IMG/VR virus record: IMGVR_UViG_3300022539_000234
Span: 1-42,810 of that record
Origin: a virus
DNA: 42,810 nt
Direction: 5' to 3' (one strand)
Both the position numbers and the translations under genes were made by a program. The notes beneath the pieces were generated by a model. The model worked only from the letters and a program-made list of their open reading frames with translations. It had not been told where the DNA came from and searched no databases. Shown in pieces: positions 17,290 to 24,933 of this stretch; within the stretch, counting starts at the first letter, position 1; every line of letters begins with the position of its first letter.

Positions 17290-17532
17290 CAACGGATTGT
17301 TAGCCCCGCAAGTACAGGGCTGAAGAACAAGGCGCGTCTTGTGATAGTGGTTAGCCAAGCAGCATGGAGCATGATGCAAATTGTCTACGACCTGCCGATT
17401 CTTTAACCATTTTAATATCCACCGAGTTCCCCATACGGCATGAACATCATACAATCGCATTTGATACTTTAATTTCCAAAGCCTTGTTTGTAGCATTACC
17501 TGTATGAATTTTCTTTCTCGATCAGTGACCAT
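17287..17532 (-). CDS. Small basic hypothetical protein
   Basis: This 81-residue leftward protein is preceded by AGAGAGG 6 bases before its ATG. It is basic and aromatic, with a helical N-terminus (RERKFIQVMLQTRLWKLKYQ) and four Cys in the C-terminal third (CC...C-x-C), possibly a metal site. It is the last gene of the leftward operon. No family is recognised, and part of it overlaps the convergent hairpin. Confidence 0.5.
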   Translation of the reverse strand: MVTDRERKFIQVMLQTRLWKLKYQMRLYDVHAVWGTRWILKWLKNRQVVDNLHHAPCCLANHYHKTRLVLQPCTCGANNPL

Positions 17533-17606
17533 AGTTACCTCTCTTTGGGCTAACGTACCTTAACCATCCGCATTTTTATTCTTTAGATATCCGTTTTTCC
17601 AATACT

Positions 17607-17795
17607 TCAATTTTGCTTGCCCTTAGATCCTCCTTTTTTAACATCTTCTTGGATGCGGTTGCTGTCTGACAAATTCAAATTATTATATAATATTTGAAAG
17701 AGTGCTAATGCCGCAGCGTTACAGCCAATATTATTATTTTCTGGATAGTGTTTTTTACAAAACTCCAAAGTATATTTATTTATATTTAAATCCAT
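17607..17795 (-). CDS. Small hypothetical protein
   Basis: This 62-residue protein starts one base after the Bet gene stop, with AAAGGGA as ribosome site inside the end of that gene. It is mostly helical with a Lys/Gly/Ser tail. No family is recognised. The tight junction favours a real gene of the leftward operon. Confidence 0.55.
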   Translation of the reverse strand: MDLNINKYTLEFCKKHYPENNNIGCNAAALALFQILYNNLNLSDSNRIQEDVKKGGSKGKQN

Positions 17796-17796
17796 T

Positions 17797-19254
17797 TCAA
17801 TCCCTTTCCCGGCCCTTGCCGAACTGAATCGCTCCGTGCATCAGATATTCTTCATACTGCGGGCATTTGCCGTCCAGGCCTTTCTTACACTTAGCGCAGA
17901 CTGTGACATTTTTTCTCTGCCCGTACATCTCGCAATCAATATATTCATCCGGTTTGTCGGGTTTGGCATTAAATACGAATAATTCGCAAGTGATCGCCCC
18001 GTCCACGTTGCTATATAGCTGGCTAAAAGCCCCGCCGCAGCCCTCTTTGTCGCACCTATTACAAAGCTCGGGGATCTCCGCGGCTACCTTGGGATCGTCG
18101 GCCTCGATCGGTTCAGGCTCGTCTTTTACCCTGTCCGTTTCTTTTTCTTCCTGGGCTTCCTCGGTTGTCTCAAATTTCTCCTCCGGCTGTTCCGTCCCCA
18201 ACCATTTTATTGATTTCGGGAAAGGTGGGTTTCCTTTATACATCAAGGCCCACTTACTCACCAGCTCATCAAAATTACCTTTCGGCCAGTATGGGATCTC
18301 CTTAGCGTGCTCCATGACCACTCCGGAAAGCCCGCTCCTGCCCTTGCCCTTTCTTTTTGAAATATAGAGCTTGCGAATCTCAGGATTTATATCGTCGAGA
18401 TATTCCTTTTCCTCTATCTCCTTGATATCGTCTTTCAGGGTTTGGCCGGCAGTTGGCAGCTTTTTTGGCCCCGCTTCCTGTTGGGTTTCTTTTGTAATGA
18501 CGGTTTCCGTTAGTTCCTTCATGAGTCCTCGGTGCGCCTCTCCGGGAGTGTGAATGCCGGTCCCTTCCACTATTGGTATGTCTTTTTCCTTTACGGGTCC
18601 CGATGTTGTAACGCCTTCATCCAGCGCCTTTGAAATATTATCCCCCCTCTGCTCGGGCGTGATGTCGATCGGCTCGTCTGTCCTGTCGATTTCTTCCTCG
18701 GTATAAAGCTGTTGAAACTCGTCCGGCCAAAGCGTTCTAAGCCCCTGAGCCTCGGCAACCTTAGCGATCATGGTCGGTTGCTTTTCCTCAGCCCAAAATT
18801 TAGTTGTCTTGCCTTCCTTTGTTTTTTTGATATAACCCGAGAGGTTGACTTCAAGGCGCCATGACTCGACCCACCCTGTAGGCCTGGCCTCAAACCACCC
18901 GCCAATGAGCGTGTCGTCGGGAAGTATAAGGCCGAAGCTATCCCTAACCAGACCGTCTTTGTTCATAACGATAATACCCTTTTTCCACCCCTGGCAATCT
19001 TTCTGCGCCCGGGCTCGGGATCGGAAGTAGTCTATCGACGTTATGATCGCCGCCGGCGAGTTGTCATATTTGACAAGGTAGGCGTCCCTTTTAAATGGAT
19101 TTAGCCCCCGGGACTTGCAGATCGCGATAAAGAAAACAAGCTCTTGATTGGTGATGAGCTCCTTTTTTCCCTGGACTAAATATTGCTTGATGCTCTCAAA
19201 AGACAAGGTAATCTCTTGTCCATCTTTGGAAACGTATTTTGTAATGTTAGCCAT
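17797..19254 (-). CDS. Single-strand annealing protein, Bet/RecT type, with Cys-rich extension
   Basis: This protein has 485 residues. The first 200 match the phage Bet family: ITLSFESIKQYLVQG, then ELVFFIAICKSRGLNPFKRDAY, then SIDYFRSRA and KVAEAQGLRTLWPDEF. Lambda Bet has 261 residues. The rest is an acidic, low-complexity linker (about 200-280 and 365-400) and a C-terminal part with eight or more Cys in pairs (CNRCDKEGC, CEMYGQ, CAKCKKGLDGKC) that probably binds metal. It anneals complementary strands made by the partner exonuclease at 19422. It is the longest gene of the leftward operon and overlaps the gene upstream of it. Confidence 0.88.
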   Translation of the reverse strand: MANITKYVSKDGQEITLSFESIKQYLVQGKKELITNQELVFFIAICKSRGLNPFKRDAYLVKYDNSPAAIITSIDYFRSRARAQKDCQGWKKGIIVMNKDGLVRDSFGLILPDDTLIGGWFEARPTGWVESWRLEVNLSGYIKKTKEGKTTKFWAEEKQPTMIAKVAEAQGLRTLWPDEFQQLYTEEEIDRTDEPIDITPEQRGDNISKALDEGVTTSGPVKEKDIPIVEGTGIHTPGEAHRGLMKELTETVITKETQQEAGPKKLPTAGQTLKDDIKEIEEKEYLDDINPEIRKLYISKRKGKGRSGLSGVVMEHAKEIPYWPKGNFDELVSKWALMYKGNPPFPKSIKWLGTEQPEEKFETTEEAQEEKETDRVKDEPEPIEADDPKVAAEIPELCNRCDKEGCGGAFSQLYSNVDGAITCELFVFNAKPDKPDEYIDCEMYGQRKNVTVCAKCKKGLDGKCPQYEEYLMHGAIQFGKGRERD

Positions 19255-19429
19255 TCGTTTTTTCCTCCTTTGTTTCTGTTGGATTGTCTGTCTGCTCTGA
19301 CGACCATACTACCAATTCCATCAATGTTGATGTCAACCCCTTTTTCGTGTGGGTGATAAAATCAGCCAGTAGTTCATCAAACATTTTATGCAGTTCATTA
19401 TGCCTCTTCTTGTGTTCCTCTTTATCCAT
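19247..19429 (-). CDS. Small acidic helical protein between exonuclease and Bet
   Basis: This 60-residue protein has an excellent AGGGAGGT site and overlaps both neighbours by 8 bases, so it is translated with them. It is helical and charged (KRHNELHKMFDELLADF). Its position between exonuclease and annealing protein suggests an accessory role in recombination, such as the nuclease inhibitor or single-strand binding proteins of other phages, but there is no motif to decide. Confidence 0.7.
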   Translation of the reverse strand: MDKEEHKKRHNELHKMFDELLADFITHTKKGLTSTLMELVVWSSEQTDNPTETKEEKTNG

Positions 19430-20255
19430 AAATTACCTCCCTTTGATAATACCACTCCGGCAAACTTGCAACCCGGATCCCAGGGTATAACGGTTTCGGC
19501 CATACACCGGCATGACTGCACTCGCCGTACCTGTGGATCAGCATTTTGATGTTATGCTCTCCCTCGTAAAGCATGGACTCGTCTGCGATCTTAACGCAAA
19601 CTTGATGGGGAGCTTCTTTTTCCACCACGATCCAGATGAAGTTAATATATTCAGTTTTTTCGAGAACGGATGTTCCCATCAGGTAGTAAGCTGCTTGCCA
19701 GTGGTATTTATAATTGGCAATAGCTCTATTGAAGTTGATCTCAAGGTTTACTTCGTCCCGCTGTGCCGTGGACATCGTTTTGAGGTCAACGATCGTCCTT
19801 ATACCCGGGATCAGCTTGTCGGGCCGGATTTTACAAAGCACATTACTCTCTCCATCGATCCAATATCCAGAGCGTTCAATATTTCCCCGTGAGGCAATCA
19901 ATTTAAAAGCATCTTCATGCTCTGCGATTGCATCATACCAATTCGTTATGTTTTTCATCTGTTTATCGGTGATGAGCTTAATTCCCTCCTCAGCCGCTTC
20001 CTCTTTCATCTTTTTTGAGCGGACCCCGCTAATGACGTTGTATTTCTTTGAATATTCTTCCGGTTCGAGCAAATATGTATGAAACGCTTGACTTTCTAAA
20101 AGCGCCTCTGTTTCAGGAAATCCTTCATCGAGATATGCCTTGTAGTGCCCTGGGCTTTTTGCGAGCACCCGAAGCCCTGTCGAACTCACGCCTGGGCCTT
20201 TGTGATATTGCTCGTTCTCGATATCGTTAAACCATCCTTCGTTGATTATGCTCAT
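19422..20255 (-). CDS. RecE/YqaJ-like PD-(D/E)XK exonuclease
   Basis: This 277-residue protein has the motif order of the RecE C-terminal nuclease (DUF3799-like): YHKGPGVSSTGLRVLAKSPGH at the start, a LESQAFHTYLLEPEEY segment, then KIRPDKL and IVDLKT (the D and D-x-K catalytic pair), and a YHWQAAYY helix carrying the conserved Q. It degrades one strand from ends to give single strands for the Bet protein. The start at 20255 has AAGGAGGTGGAA before ATG; the longer 297-residue form would overlap the upstream gene without a site of its own. Confidence 0.88.
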   Translation of the reverse strand: MSIINEGWFNDIENEQYHKGPGVSSTGLRVLAKSPGHYKAYLDEGFPETEALLESQAFHTYLLEPEEYSKKYNVISGVRSKKMKEEAAEEGIKLITDKQMKNITNWYDAIAEHEDAFKLIASRGNIERSGYWIDGESNVLCKIRPDKLIPGIRTIVDLKTMSTAQRDEVNLEINFNRAIANYKYHWQAAYYLMGTSVLEKTEYINFIWIVVEKEAPHQVCVKIADESMLYEGEHNIKMLIHRYGECSHAGVWPKPLYPGIRVASLPEWYYQREVIYG

Positions 20256-20584
20256 TTCCACCTCCTTATCCTTTCTTCTTTTATTTCTTTTTGATATGAT
20301 CCGCATTGATGGCAATATCTACTGTTAGAATCTTCTCTCCATTCATGACTACATTCATCTGGTTTGTTTTGATATTCAATCTTTGGGGCCGCTGGAAGTG
20401 GTTGCCAATATTCCGGTGTAAAAAATGAATGTGTGGTATTAAGATCGTGCCAATTTTCTTTTTTATACAACGCCATCATCACGCTATAAGACTGTGGATA
20501 ATTGATTGGTTTATTTAATATCGCAATAAAAACCAAAGAGCTTTCTTTCGGTAATTCAGTTTTCGTTAATATCCATTTACTCAC
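20252..20584 (-). CDS. DUF551-like protein with zinc-ribbon tail
   Basis: This 110-residue protein opens SKWILTKTELPKESSLVFIAI and has YWQPLPAAP in the middle, the two ends of the DUF551 domain common in phage early regions. It then adds a C-terminal CSHEW...YCHQCGSYQ segment with a C-x-x-C pair and His that probably binds zinc. Function is unknown. It overlaps the exonuclease gene start by 4 bases. Confidence 0.75.
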   Translation of the reverse strand: MSKWILTKTELPKESSLVFIAILNKPINYPQSYSVMMALYKKENWHDLNTTHSFFTPEYWQPLPAAPKIEYQNKPDECSHEWREDSNSRYCHQCGSYQKEIKEERIRRWK

Positions 20585-20832
20585 TTAATCACCCCCTTTT
20601 TTTCCTTTTCCATTTTTTCCCTTTCCATTATCAGCCAATCGCTTAAAATTTCATTAACCTTACAAGCTGTTTCGTTAGGGACGAAATAACCGATGGCATT
20701 TTTCAAGCTGTCCGATACTTGTAAGAACAATATACCCTGATTTTCTTTTAGGTTTTGCCTTCGCATTTCATCCCTGGCCGCTATTATACTTGAACTCTGA
20801 GACTTCGTTAATTTAAACTCGTATTCAAACAT
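20581..20832 (-). CDS. Hypothetical early protein
   Basis: This 83-residue protein overlaps the next gene (ATGA) and the one before by 8 bases. It is charged and helical at both ends (KSQSSSIIAARDEMRRQN; MEREKMEKEKKG). No family is recognised. It is part of the leftward operon. Confidence 0.65.
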   Translation of the reverse strand: MFEYEFKLTKSQSSSIIAARDEMRRQNLKENQGILFLQVSDSLKNAIGYFVPNETACKVNEILSDWLIMEREKMEKEKKGVIK

Positions 20833-21166
20833 GGCTTGTCCACCCCTTTTTTTTCCATAATTCAGCCGTTTTTTTCTCGTCCATCACGCCCAGCGGTTGG
20901 ATGAGAACAAAAACAATCTTAGATTGCGAGCCGTTTCCCTCCTGCTTGTCGATTACTTTAAGCTGCATTTGCCGTGTTAAAATGATCTTGTTGTTTACAT
21001 TAAATCTTTTCGTGTACTCGTTGTTGATTGCAGCCAAGGCCGGCGCAAAATATTTATTAAACACCTCGACGATCCCCTTTACCGAGCGACGAGCTTCTCG
21101 GGGCAGCTCGATCTCGACTAAACAGGATTGTTCCCACTCAAGCACGATTGCTTTTTTCTCTGACAT
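20825..21166 (-). CDS. Hypothetical early protein
   Basis: This 113-residue protein has a strong AAAGGAGGTGA site. It contains a beta strand pair at the start (KAIVLEWEQSCLVEIELPREARR), a helix and a KIILTRQMQLKVIDKQEG strand. The mixed alpha/beta make-up and position beside recombination genes would fit a nucleic-acid binding or accessory protein, but no family is recognised. Confidence 0.65.
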   Translation of the reverse strand: MSEKKAIVLEWEQSCLVEIELPREARRSVKGIVEVFNKYFAPALAAINNEYTKRFNVNNKIILTRQMQLKVIDKQEGNGSQSKIVFVLIQPLGVMDEKKTAELWKKKGWTSHV

Positions 21167-21179
21167 TTATTCACCTCCT

Positions 21180-21350
21180 TTAAACTTCCTTAATTGCCTC
21201 GTCAATTTCTTGTATACCACCATCAGCTACTAATTCATAAATAGCAAACATATCAGTATCACCACTATTAAACTCAACTTCAATATCACCAGTATTATGA
21301 TTATATCCGATAATTCTGACATCCGATCCAAGCCTTGTGTGAATTGCCAT
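21180..21350 (-). CDS. First gene of the leftward operon, 56 residues
   Basis: This small gene has an ideal AAAAAGGAGGTAATAAA before its ATG and is the first after the leftward promoter, 42 bases from the -10 box. The protein is acidic and mostly beta in its first half (RIIGYNHNTGDIEVEFNSGD) then helical (IQEIDEAIKEV). Its stop abuts the ribosome site of the next gene. The small, acidic, first-expressed character resembles early host-takeover or DNA-mimic proteins, but this is only a guess. Confidence 0.75.
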   Translation of the reverse strand: MAIHTRLGSDVRIIGYNHNTGDIEVEFNSGDTDMFAIYELVADGGIQEIDEAIKEV

Positions 21351-21391
21351 TTTATTACCTCCTTTTTATAAGTTAAAATATGAGTTTAGCT

Positions 21392-21421
21392 TATATACGC
21401 ACAAAATATATACCGTGTCAA
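21392..21421 (-). promoter_or_regulatory. Leftward early promoter
   Basis: On the minus strand a perfect TTGACA (21421-21416) is followed after 18 bases by TATATA (21397-21392). It faces the recombination operon. A CGTATAT element (21399-21393) overlaps the -10 box and occurs again beside the rightward promoter, a possible operator half-site. Confidence 0.75.
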
Positions 21422-21454
21422 GCTATTTATTTTGATAATTCATAAAAAAAAGAC

Positions 21455-21483
21455 TTGACAAATATAGAACGTATATGTATCAA
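21455..21483 (+). promoter_or_regulatory. Rightward early promoter
   Basis: A perfect TTGACA (21455-21460) is followed after 17 bases by TATCAA, a weak -10 box. Transcription would begin near 21490, at or next to the ATG of the HTH gene. CGTATAT lies between the boxes at 21470-21476. The weak -10 may mean activation or autoregulation by the HTH protein. Confidence 0.6.
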
Positions 21484-21489
21484 GGGTTT

Positions 21490-21690
21490 ATGAATAAATA
21501 TTTATCTGCAAAGTTTGTTAAGCAAACGAGAAATAATTTAAATTTAACCCAAGAGCAGCTCGCGGAAATAATGAGCTCCAAGCAGACCTACATTAGTCGT
21601 TACGAAAGGGGTATAAACATACCCTCTGGTAATTTTATTTTACAACTAATTGAATTTTGCGAAAAAACAGACGCGACTAAAAGTAAATAA
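21490..21690 (+). CDS. HTH_3/XRE-family regulator (Cro/CI-like)
   Basis: This 66-residue protein has one helix-turn-helix of the Cro/CI type: FVKQTRNNLNLTQEQLAEIMSSKQ, then TYISRYERGINIPS. No second (dimerisation or cleavage) domain follows, so it is Cro-sized. The ATG at 21490 is chosen over 21475 because the promoter boxes place the RNA start at about 21490, leaving a leaderless or near-leaderless message as for lambda CI from PRM. It lies between divergent early operons and probably controls both. No integrase is seen, so it need not maintain lysogeny. Confidence 0.85.
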   Translation: MNKYLSAKFVKQTRNNLNLTQEQLAEIMSSKQTYISRYERGINIPSGNFILQLIEFCEKTDATKSK

Positions 21691-21704
21691 TTGGAGCTGC
21701 TTAA

Positions 21705-22457
21705 ATGGCGCGAAATAGAATGATCCAGAAAATTTTTTGGGATGATGAAAAATTGAGCGGGATTTCTAAGCCAGCGAGGCTTGTATTTATCGCCCTCTGG
21801 AACCTAAGCGACGATTATGGGGTCGTAAAAGGAAATCCTTCCTGGTTGAAAAGCCGGATATTTCCATACGAAAAAAATAGTATGGATGAATTTAATGGTT
21901 TATTAAGGGAGATCGAGGATAAAGAATTTATATTTTCTTTTAAGAGCAATAAGGAAAAATATTTCTTTATTAAGAATTTTCAGAAATATCAAATAATTAA
22001 CAGACCATCAAAGCAAAGAAATCCCGAGCCGCCAGATAATTTAGTGAGCACTCATGGAGCACTCATTGACGAAAGAGAACTAGAAAGAGAAAGTAAACTA
22101 GAAAGAGAACTAGAAGTAAAAGGGAATATATATACTCGAGTAGTCCAATATTTAAACCAAAAAACAGGTAAAAAATTCAGCGATAAGACTAAGACAACGA
22201 GGTCTTTTATAAATGCCCGGGTAAATGATGGATTTAGCGAGCAAGATTTTTTAACGGTTATAGATAATAAATGCTCTAAATGGCTAAGCGATCCCAAGAT
22301 GATAGAATTTCTCAGACCACAAACCCTATTCGGTACCAAGTTTGAGTCCTACCTACAAGACATACCCCACCCATTACAGGGAGTCGTTTCATCAAAAACA
22401 ATGAAAAGTATAGAAAATATTAAAAAAGCAAGAAGGAGGTCTGAGGATGAAGAATAG
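21705..22457 (+). CDS. Replication initiator-like protein with Phg_2220_C domain
   Basis: This 250-residue protein has an N-terminal winged-helix-like region (ARLVFIALWNLSDDYGVVKGNPSWLKSRIFPY), a charged variable linker (about residues 115-145) and a C-terminal VVQYLNQKTGKKFSDKTK...LRPQTLFGTKFESYL domain, which matches the Phg_2220_C phage family. Such proteins are replisome organisers that bind the origin and recruit a helicase loader. The linker, with repeated ELERES/LERE units, may be where the origin lies in the DNA (about 22060-22120), as in lambda O. It overlaps the next gene. Confidence 0.8.
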   Translation: MARNRMIQKIFWDDEKLSGISKPARLVFIALWNLSDDYGVVKGNPSWLKSRIFPYEKNSMDEFNGLLREIEDKEFIFSFKSNKEKYFFIKNFQKYQIINRPSKQRNPEPPDNLVSTHGALIDERELERESKLERELEVKGNIYTRVVQYLNQKTGKKFSDKTKTTRSFINARVNDGFSEQDFLTVIDNKCSKWLSDPKMIEFLRPQTLFGTKFESYLQDIPHPLQGVVSSKTMKSIENIKKARRRSEDEE

Positions 22458-23055
22458 AGATTCGTTTGATGAGTTTATGGCAGCGTTGGGAGATATTTAC
22501 GATAAAGAAATAACAGAATTTATAACATCTATTTATTGGAGGATACTTGAAAAATATTCTGATGAACAGTGTAATAAAATGTTTAATGATGCGCTCATAA
22601 CATTTAAATTTTTCCCTAAACCCGTTGAGCTTATCGAGCTTATCACCGGCGGCAAGGACAACCTCGAAGATAAAGCCCAGGTTGAAGCCCTGAAAGTCTT
22701 ACAGGCGATACGCCGGATCGGCGGCGGCGATTCCGTTATATTCGAAGATCCGGTTACGACGGCCGTTATTAAGATGGGTTTTAACGGGTGGGTGCAGCTC
22801 ACGGCGGATTTACTTGTAGAAAATGAAAAATGGTTTGCTAAAGATTTTTGCAAAATTTATGAGACGTACGCTCGCCAGGGGATAAAATCAAGCGGCAATC
22901 TTGCGGGGATTGTGGAGATGGATAATATTGTAAAGGGATACAGAAAACATATACCAGAATCCATCCCGGTTGATAAATATTTAAAACAAATAGAGGATCT
23001 AAGATTAAAAGACTTAGAGACGATAAAACAGAGGCAGATCGAGCACGGGGCTTAA
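22447..23055 (+). CDS. DUF6475-like protein, possible helicase loader
   Basis: This 202-residue protein reads FDEFMAALGDIYDKEITEFITSIYWRILEKYSDEQ, then FFPKPVELIELI and VIKMGFNGWVQL, the pattern of DUF6475 proteins that follow initiator genes in many phages. No ATPase motif is present, so it resembles lambda P more than DnaC. It likely brings the host helicase to the initiator. A strong AGAAGGAGGTCTGAGG site lies inside the end of the initiator gene. Confidence 0.7.
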   Translation: MKNRDSFDEFMAALGDIYDKEITEFITSIYWRILEKYSDEQCNKMFNDALITFKFFPKPVELIELITGGKDNLEDKAQVEALKVLQAIRRIGGGDSVIFEDPVTTAVIKMGFNGWVQLTADLLVENEKWFAKDFCKIYETYARQGIKSSGNLAGIVEMDNIVKGYRKHIPESIPVDKYLKQIEDLRLKDLETIKQRQIEHGA

Positions 23056-23244
23056 ATGACACTTCAGGAAAAACTTAAACGATTAATAAATCCAAAATGC
23101 GCTAATGATTATGGCTTATCTATATCATTATCTGATTTAATGTCATTTAATATTGGGCGTAAATGGGTAAAAGATTTTTTTAACATAAAGGAGGAAAACC
23201 ATGAAATTGATCGAGGCATTAAAAAAAGTACTGGAACAAGTTAG
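23056..23244 (+). CDS. Small hypothetical protein
   Basis: This 62-residue protein starts directly after the previous stop (TAAATG) with only a GGGG stretch as ribosome site. It has a plausible helical make-up (LQEKLKRLINP) but no family. Its last 15 codons overlap a better-initiated mini-gene at 23201. Confidence 0.4.
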   Translation: MTLQEKLKRLINPKCANDYGLSISLSDLMSFNIGRKWVKDFFNIKEENHEIDRGIKKSTGTS

Positions 23245-23299
23245 TTTTCTTTCTTTTATCAACCAGAACTTTTCAGGCTTCTTGCTTGGGAGGGCATAA
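23201..23299 (+). CDS. 32-residue peptide gene
   Basis: A very strong AAAGGAGGAAAACC site precedes this ATG and opens a 32-residue peptide with an amphipathic helix (KLIEALKKVLEQVSF) and a hydrophobic end. The stop is 16 bases before the next gene. The ribosome site is the main evidence. It overlaps the 62-residue frame above, so at least one of the two is likely spurious. Confidence 0.5.
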   Translation: MKLIEALKKVLEQVSFLSFINQNFSGFLLGRA

Positions 23300-23315
23300 T
23301 TTACAAGAGGTTTAA

Positions 23316-23660
23316 ATGATTGTAAAACCACAAAATACAGAATACCCGTTCCACCCTCTCTATATTTTAAAGATGAATAAGCTCGAAAAGGACTATGCCT
23401 ATCAGCTTGAGATGCTCATGCTTTCCGGACAGATTTTGCGATGGTATTATGAACACTTAAATTTTAGGTTAGCGCGCAAAACATTCTATATGCCGGATTT
23501 TATGGTTGTTAAAAAAGAGCAAATCGAGCTTCACGAAGTTAAGGGTTTTTGGCGCGACGACGCTCGCGTTAAGATCAAGGTTGCCGCTCAAATGTATCCC
23601 TGGTTTAAATGGGTGGCTGTTCAATGGAAAAATAAACAATGGATTTATGAAGAATTTTAA
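23316..23660 (+). CDS. DUF1064-type phage endonuclease
   Basis: This 114-residue protein matches DUF1064: EKDYAYQLEMLMLSGQI, then RLARKTFYMPDFMVV, then ELHEVKGFWRDDARVKIKVAAQMYP. The PD...E-x-K arrangement (Asp of MPDF, Glu and Lys of HEVKG) is the metal-binding site of the nuclease fold shared with T7 endonuclease I and archaeal Holliday-junction resolvases. It probably resolves branched DNA made by replication and recombination. AAGAGG lies before the ATG. Confidence 0.82.
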   Translation: MIVKPQNTEYPFHPLYILKMNKLEKDYAYQLEMLMLSGQILRWYYEHLNFRLARKTFYMPDFMVVKKEQIELHEVKGFWRDDARVKIKVAAQMYPWFKWVAVQWKNKQWIYEEF

Positions 23661-23681
23661 CAATTTAAGGAGGTAATAAAA

Positions 23682-23957
23682 ATGTCAACAAGAAAAGGAA
23701 AACCAATAACCGCTGAGGCTAAAGAACAAAAACACATGAGCTTAATCAGTGCCAGGTATAGGGTTAGGAAGGCACTAAGGATGTTGAAGGAACTTTTAAG
23801 CGACGTGGGCGGTTCGACCTTTGACGAAAAAGACAAAGAGCCAGATGAGGTAACACCAAGCCTCGTCGGAGTTTTAAACCACACAGGGGCCGAAATTAGC
23901 GAGCTTGCGGATCAGATAATTTCTATAACCGACGAGCTAAGAGACAATATTCTTTAA
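23682..23957 (+). CDS. Hypothetical helical protein
   Basis: This 91-residue protein has an ideal AAGGAGGTAATAAAA site. It is basic at the N-terminus (STRKGKPITAEAKEQKH) and acidic and helical in the rest (SELADQIISITDELRDNIL). No family is recognised. It belongs to the replication-side transcript. Confidence 0.7.
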   Translation: MSTRKGKPITAEAKEQKHMSLISARYRVRKALRMLKELLSDVGGSTFDEKDKEPDEVTPSLVGVLNHTGAEISELADQIISITDELRDNIL

Positions 23958-23996
23958 CAACCAAACCCAGGGATACGATTTAGAGGAGGAAAGAGC

Positions 23997-24230
23997 ATGA
24001 TTAAAAAATTGATATGTTTTATTTGGGGCCACAGTACCGTTCACAAAGCTTATACAGGCGAAAAGATGAATGTCGTCGGAGCATTGGGGAATAGCTACAC
24101 TATATCTTTGTATAAATATGAAACCACGCCATTTTGTACGCGGTGTGGCAATCCAGCTACCAAAAGGTGTCCTAATGAGAGTAACCGCGCTAATACCGGC
24201 AAGAAAGGGATCAAAGAGAATCCCGAATAA
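23997..24230 (+). CDS. Small protein with one zinc-knuckle-like Cys pair
   Basis: This 77-residue protein begins IKKLICFIWGHSTVHKAYTGEKM and has FCTRCGNPATKRC, with C-x-x-C plus a further Cys, a probable metal site. Proteins opening K-x-x-C-x-x-x-G-H are common among small phage proteins of unknown role. GAGGAGGAAAGAGC precedes the ATG. Its last 56 bases overlap the NeuA-like gene in another frame. Confidence 0.65.
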   Translation: MIKKLICFIWGHSTVHKAYTGEKMNVVGALGNSYTISLYKYETTPFCTRCGNPATKRCPNESNRANTGKKGIKENPE

Positions 24231-24933
24231 AAACATAATCGAAGTCGGCGGGCACCCGCTCATCTGGTACTCGATCGTAACCGCTCTTTCGTGCGAGCCC
24301 ATACAAGAGCCCGTGTATGTTTCAACAGACTCGCTCAAGATCGCGGCTTTCGCGGAAGATAGCGGCTGCGAGATTATTCAGCGGCCAAAGGAGTTAGCCC
24401 AGGACAACAGCACGGATTATGATTTTATTTTACATTTCCTCATGTCAATAGCTCCTTTTGAAAAGCTTCCGGATCTTCTCGTTATACTTCTCCCGACATC
24501 ACCGTTAAGATCGCTCAGTATTGTATCGGGCGCAATAAGCATTATGGTTAAAATTTTGGAGGGGACGGAAACCTGCCACAAGCCCACGTCTTTAAGATCC
24601 ATTGAGAAAATGTCAGAATCAGCATGGAAGTGCTTCGAGCTCGAGGCCGGGATTATGCTCAAGGGCCTAGGGAAAATAACCGTCGATCGCGCCGGGGAGC
24701 CTAACCAGACCTTTCCGCAAACCTACCGTCCAAACGGGTATGTCGATATCGTTAGGCCGGAGCTGGTAATCAGGGACCGCCGGGCATGGGGGAATCGGGT
24801 TTACGGCTATGTAACACCGAGGATCACCGAGCTTGACGAGCCCGAGGATCTTAAAAGGCTGCAATTTGATATAGCAACCAAGAGGGGGGAAGATGTTTTA
24901 TTCAGAAGTATGGGAAAAGGCCCAGGGCGCTAA
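24175..24933 (+). CDS. CMP-sugar (acylneuraminate) cytidylyltransferase, NeuA-like
   Basis: This 252-residue protein matches the NeuA/KdsB-type cytidylyltransferases: TALIPARKGSKRIPNKNI at residues 4-21 (CTP-binding P-loop-like motif R-x-G-S-K-R-x-x-x-K-N), LIWYSI, VYVSTDS, then LLPTSPLRS (about residues 105-113) and YRPNGYVDIVRP (about 184-195). It activates a nonulosonic acid with CTP to the CMP-sugar. The length fits the short bacterial form (Neisseria, 228 residues). The start at 24175 gives the canonical N-terminus; upstream codons read a different frame of the preceding gene. It overlaps the aminotransferase by 41 bases. Confidence 0.88.
   Translation: MRVTALIPARKGSKRIPNKNIIEVGGHPLIWYSIVTALSCEPIQEPVYVSTDSLKIAAFAEDSGCEIIQRPKELAQDNSTDYDFILHFLMSIAPFEKLPDLLVILLPTSPLRSLSIVSGAISIMVKILEGTETCHKPTSLRSIEKMSESAWKCFELEAGIMLKGLGKITVDRAGEPNQTFPQTYRPNGYVDIVRPELVIRDRRAWGNRVYGYVTPRITELDEPEDLKRLQFDIATKRGEDVLFRSMGKGPGR

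Noticed and set aside
17533-17606. Possible CRISPR or att site in AT-rich leftward spacer
   Set aside because: No repeats and no integrase gene anywhere; only short runs of T.
24070-24174. 35-residue N-terminal extension of the NeuA-like protein
   Set aside because: It lies in another frame of a real gene, and the canonical N-terminal strand TALIPARKGSKR begins right after the ATG at 24175.
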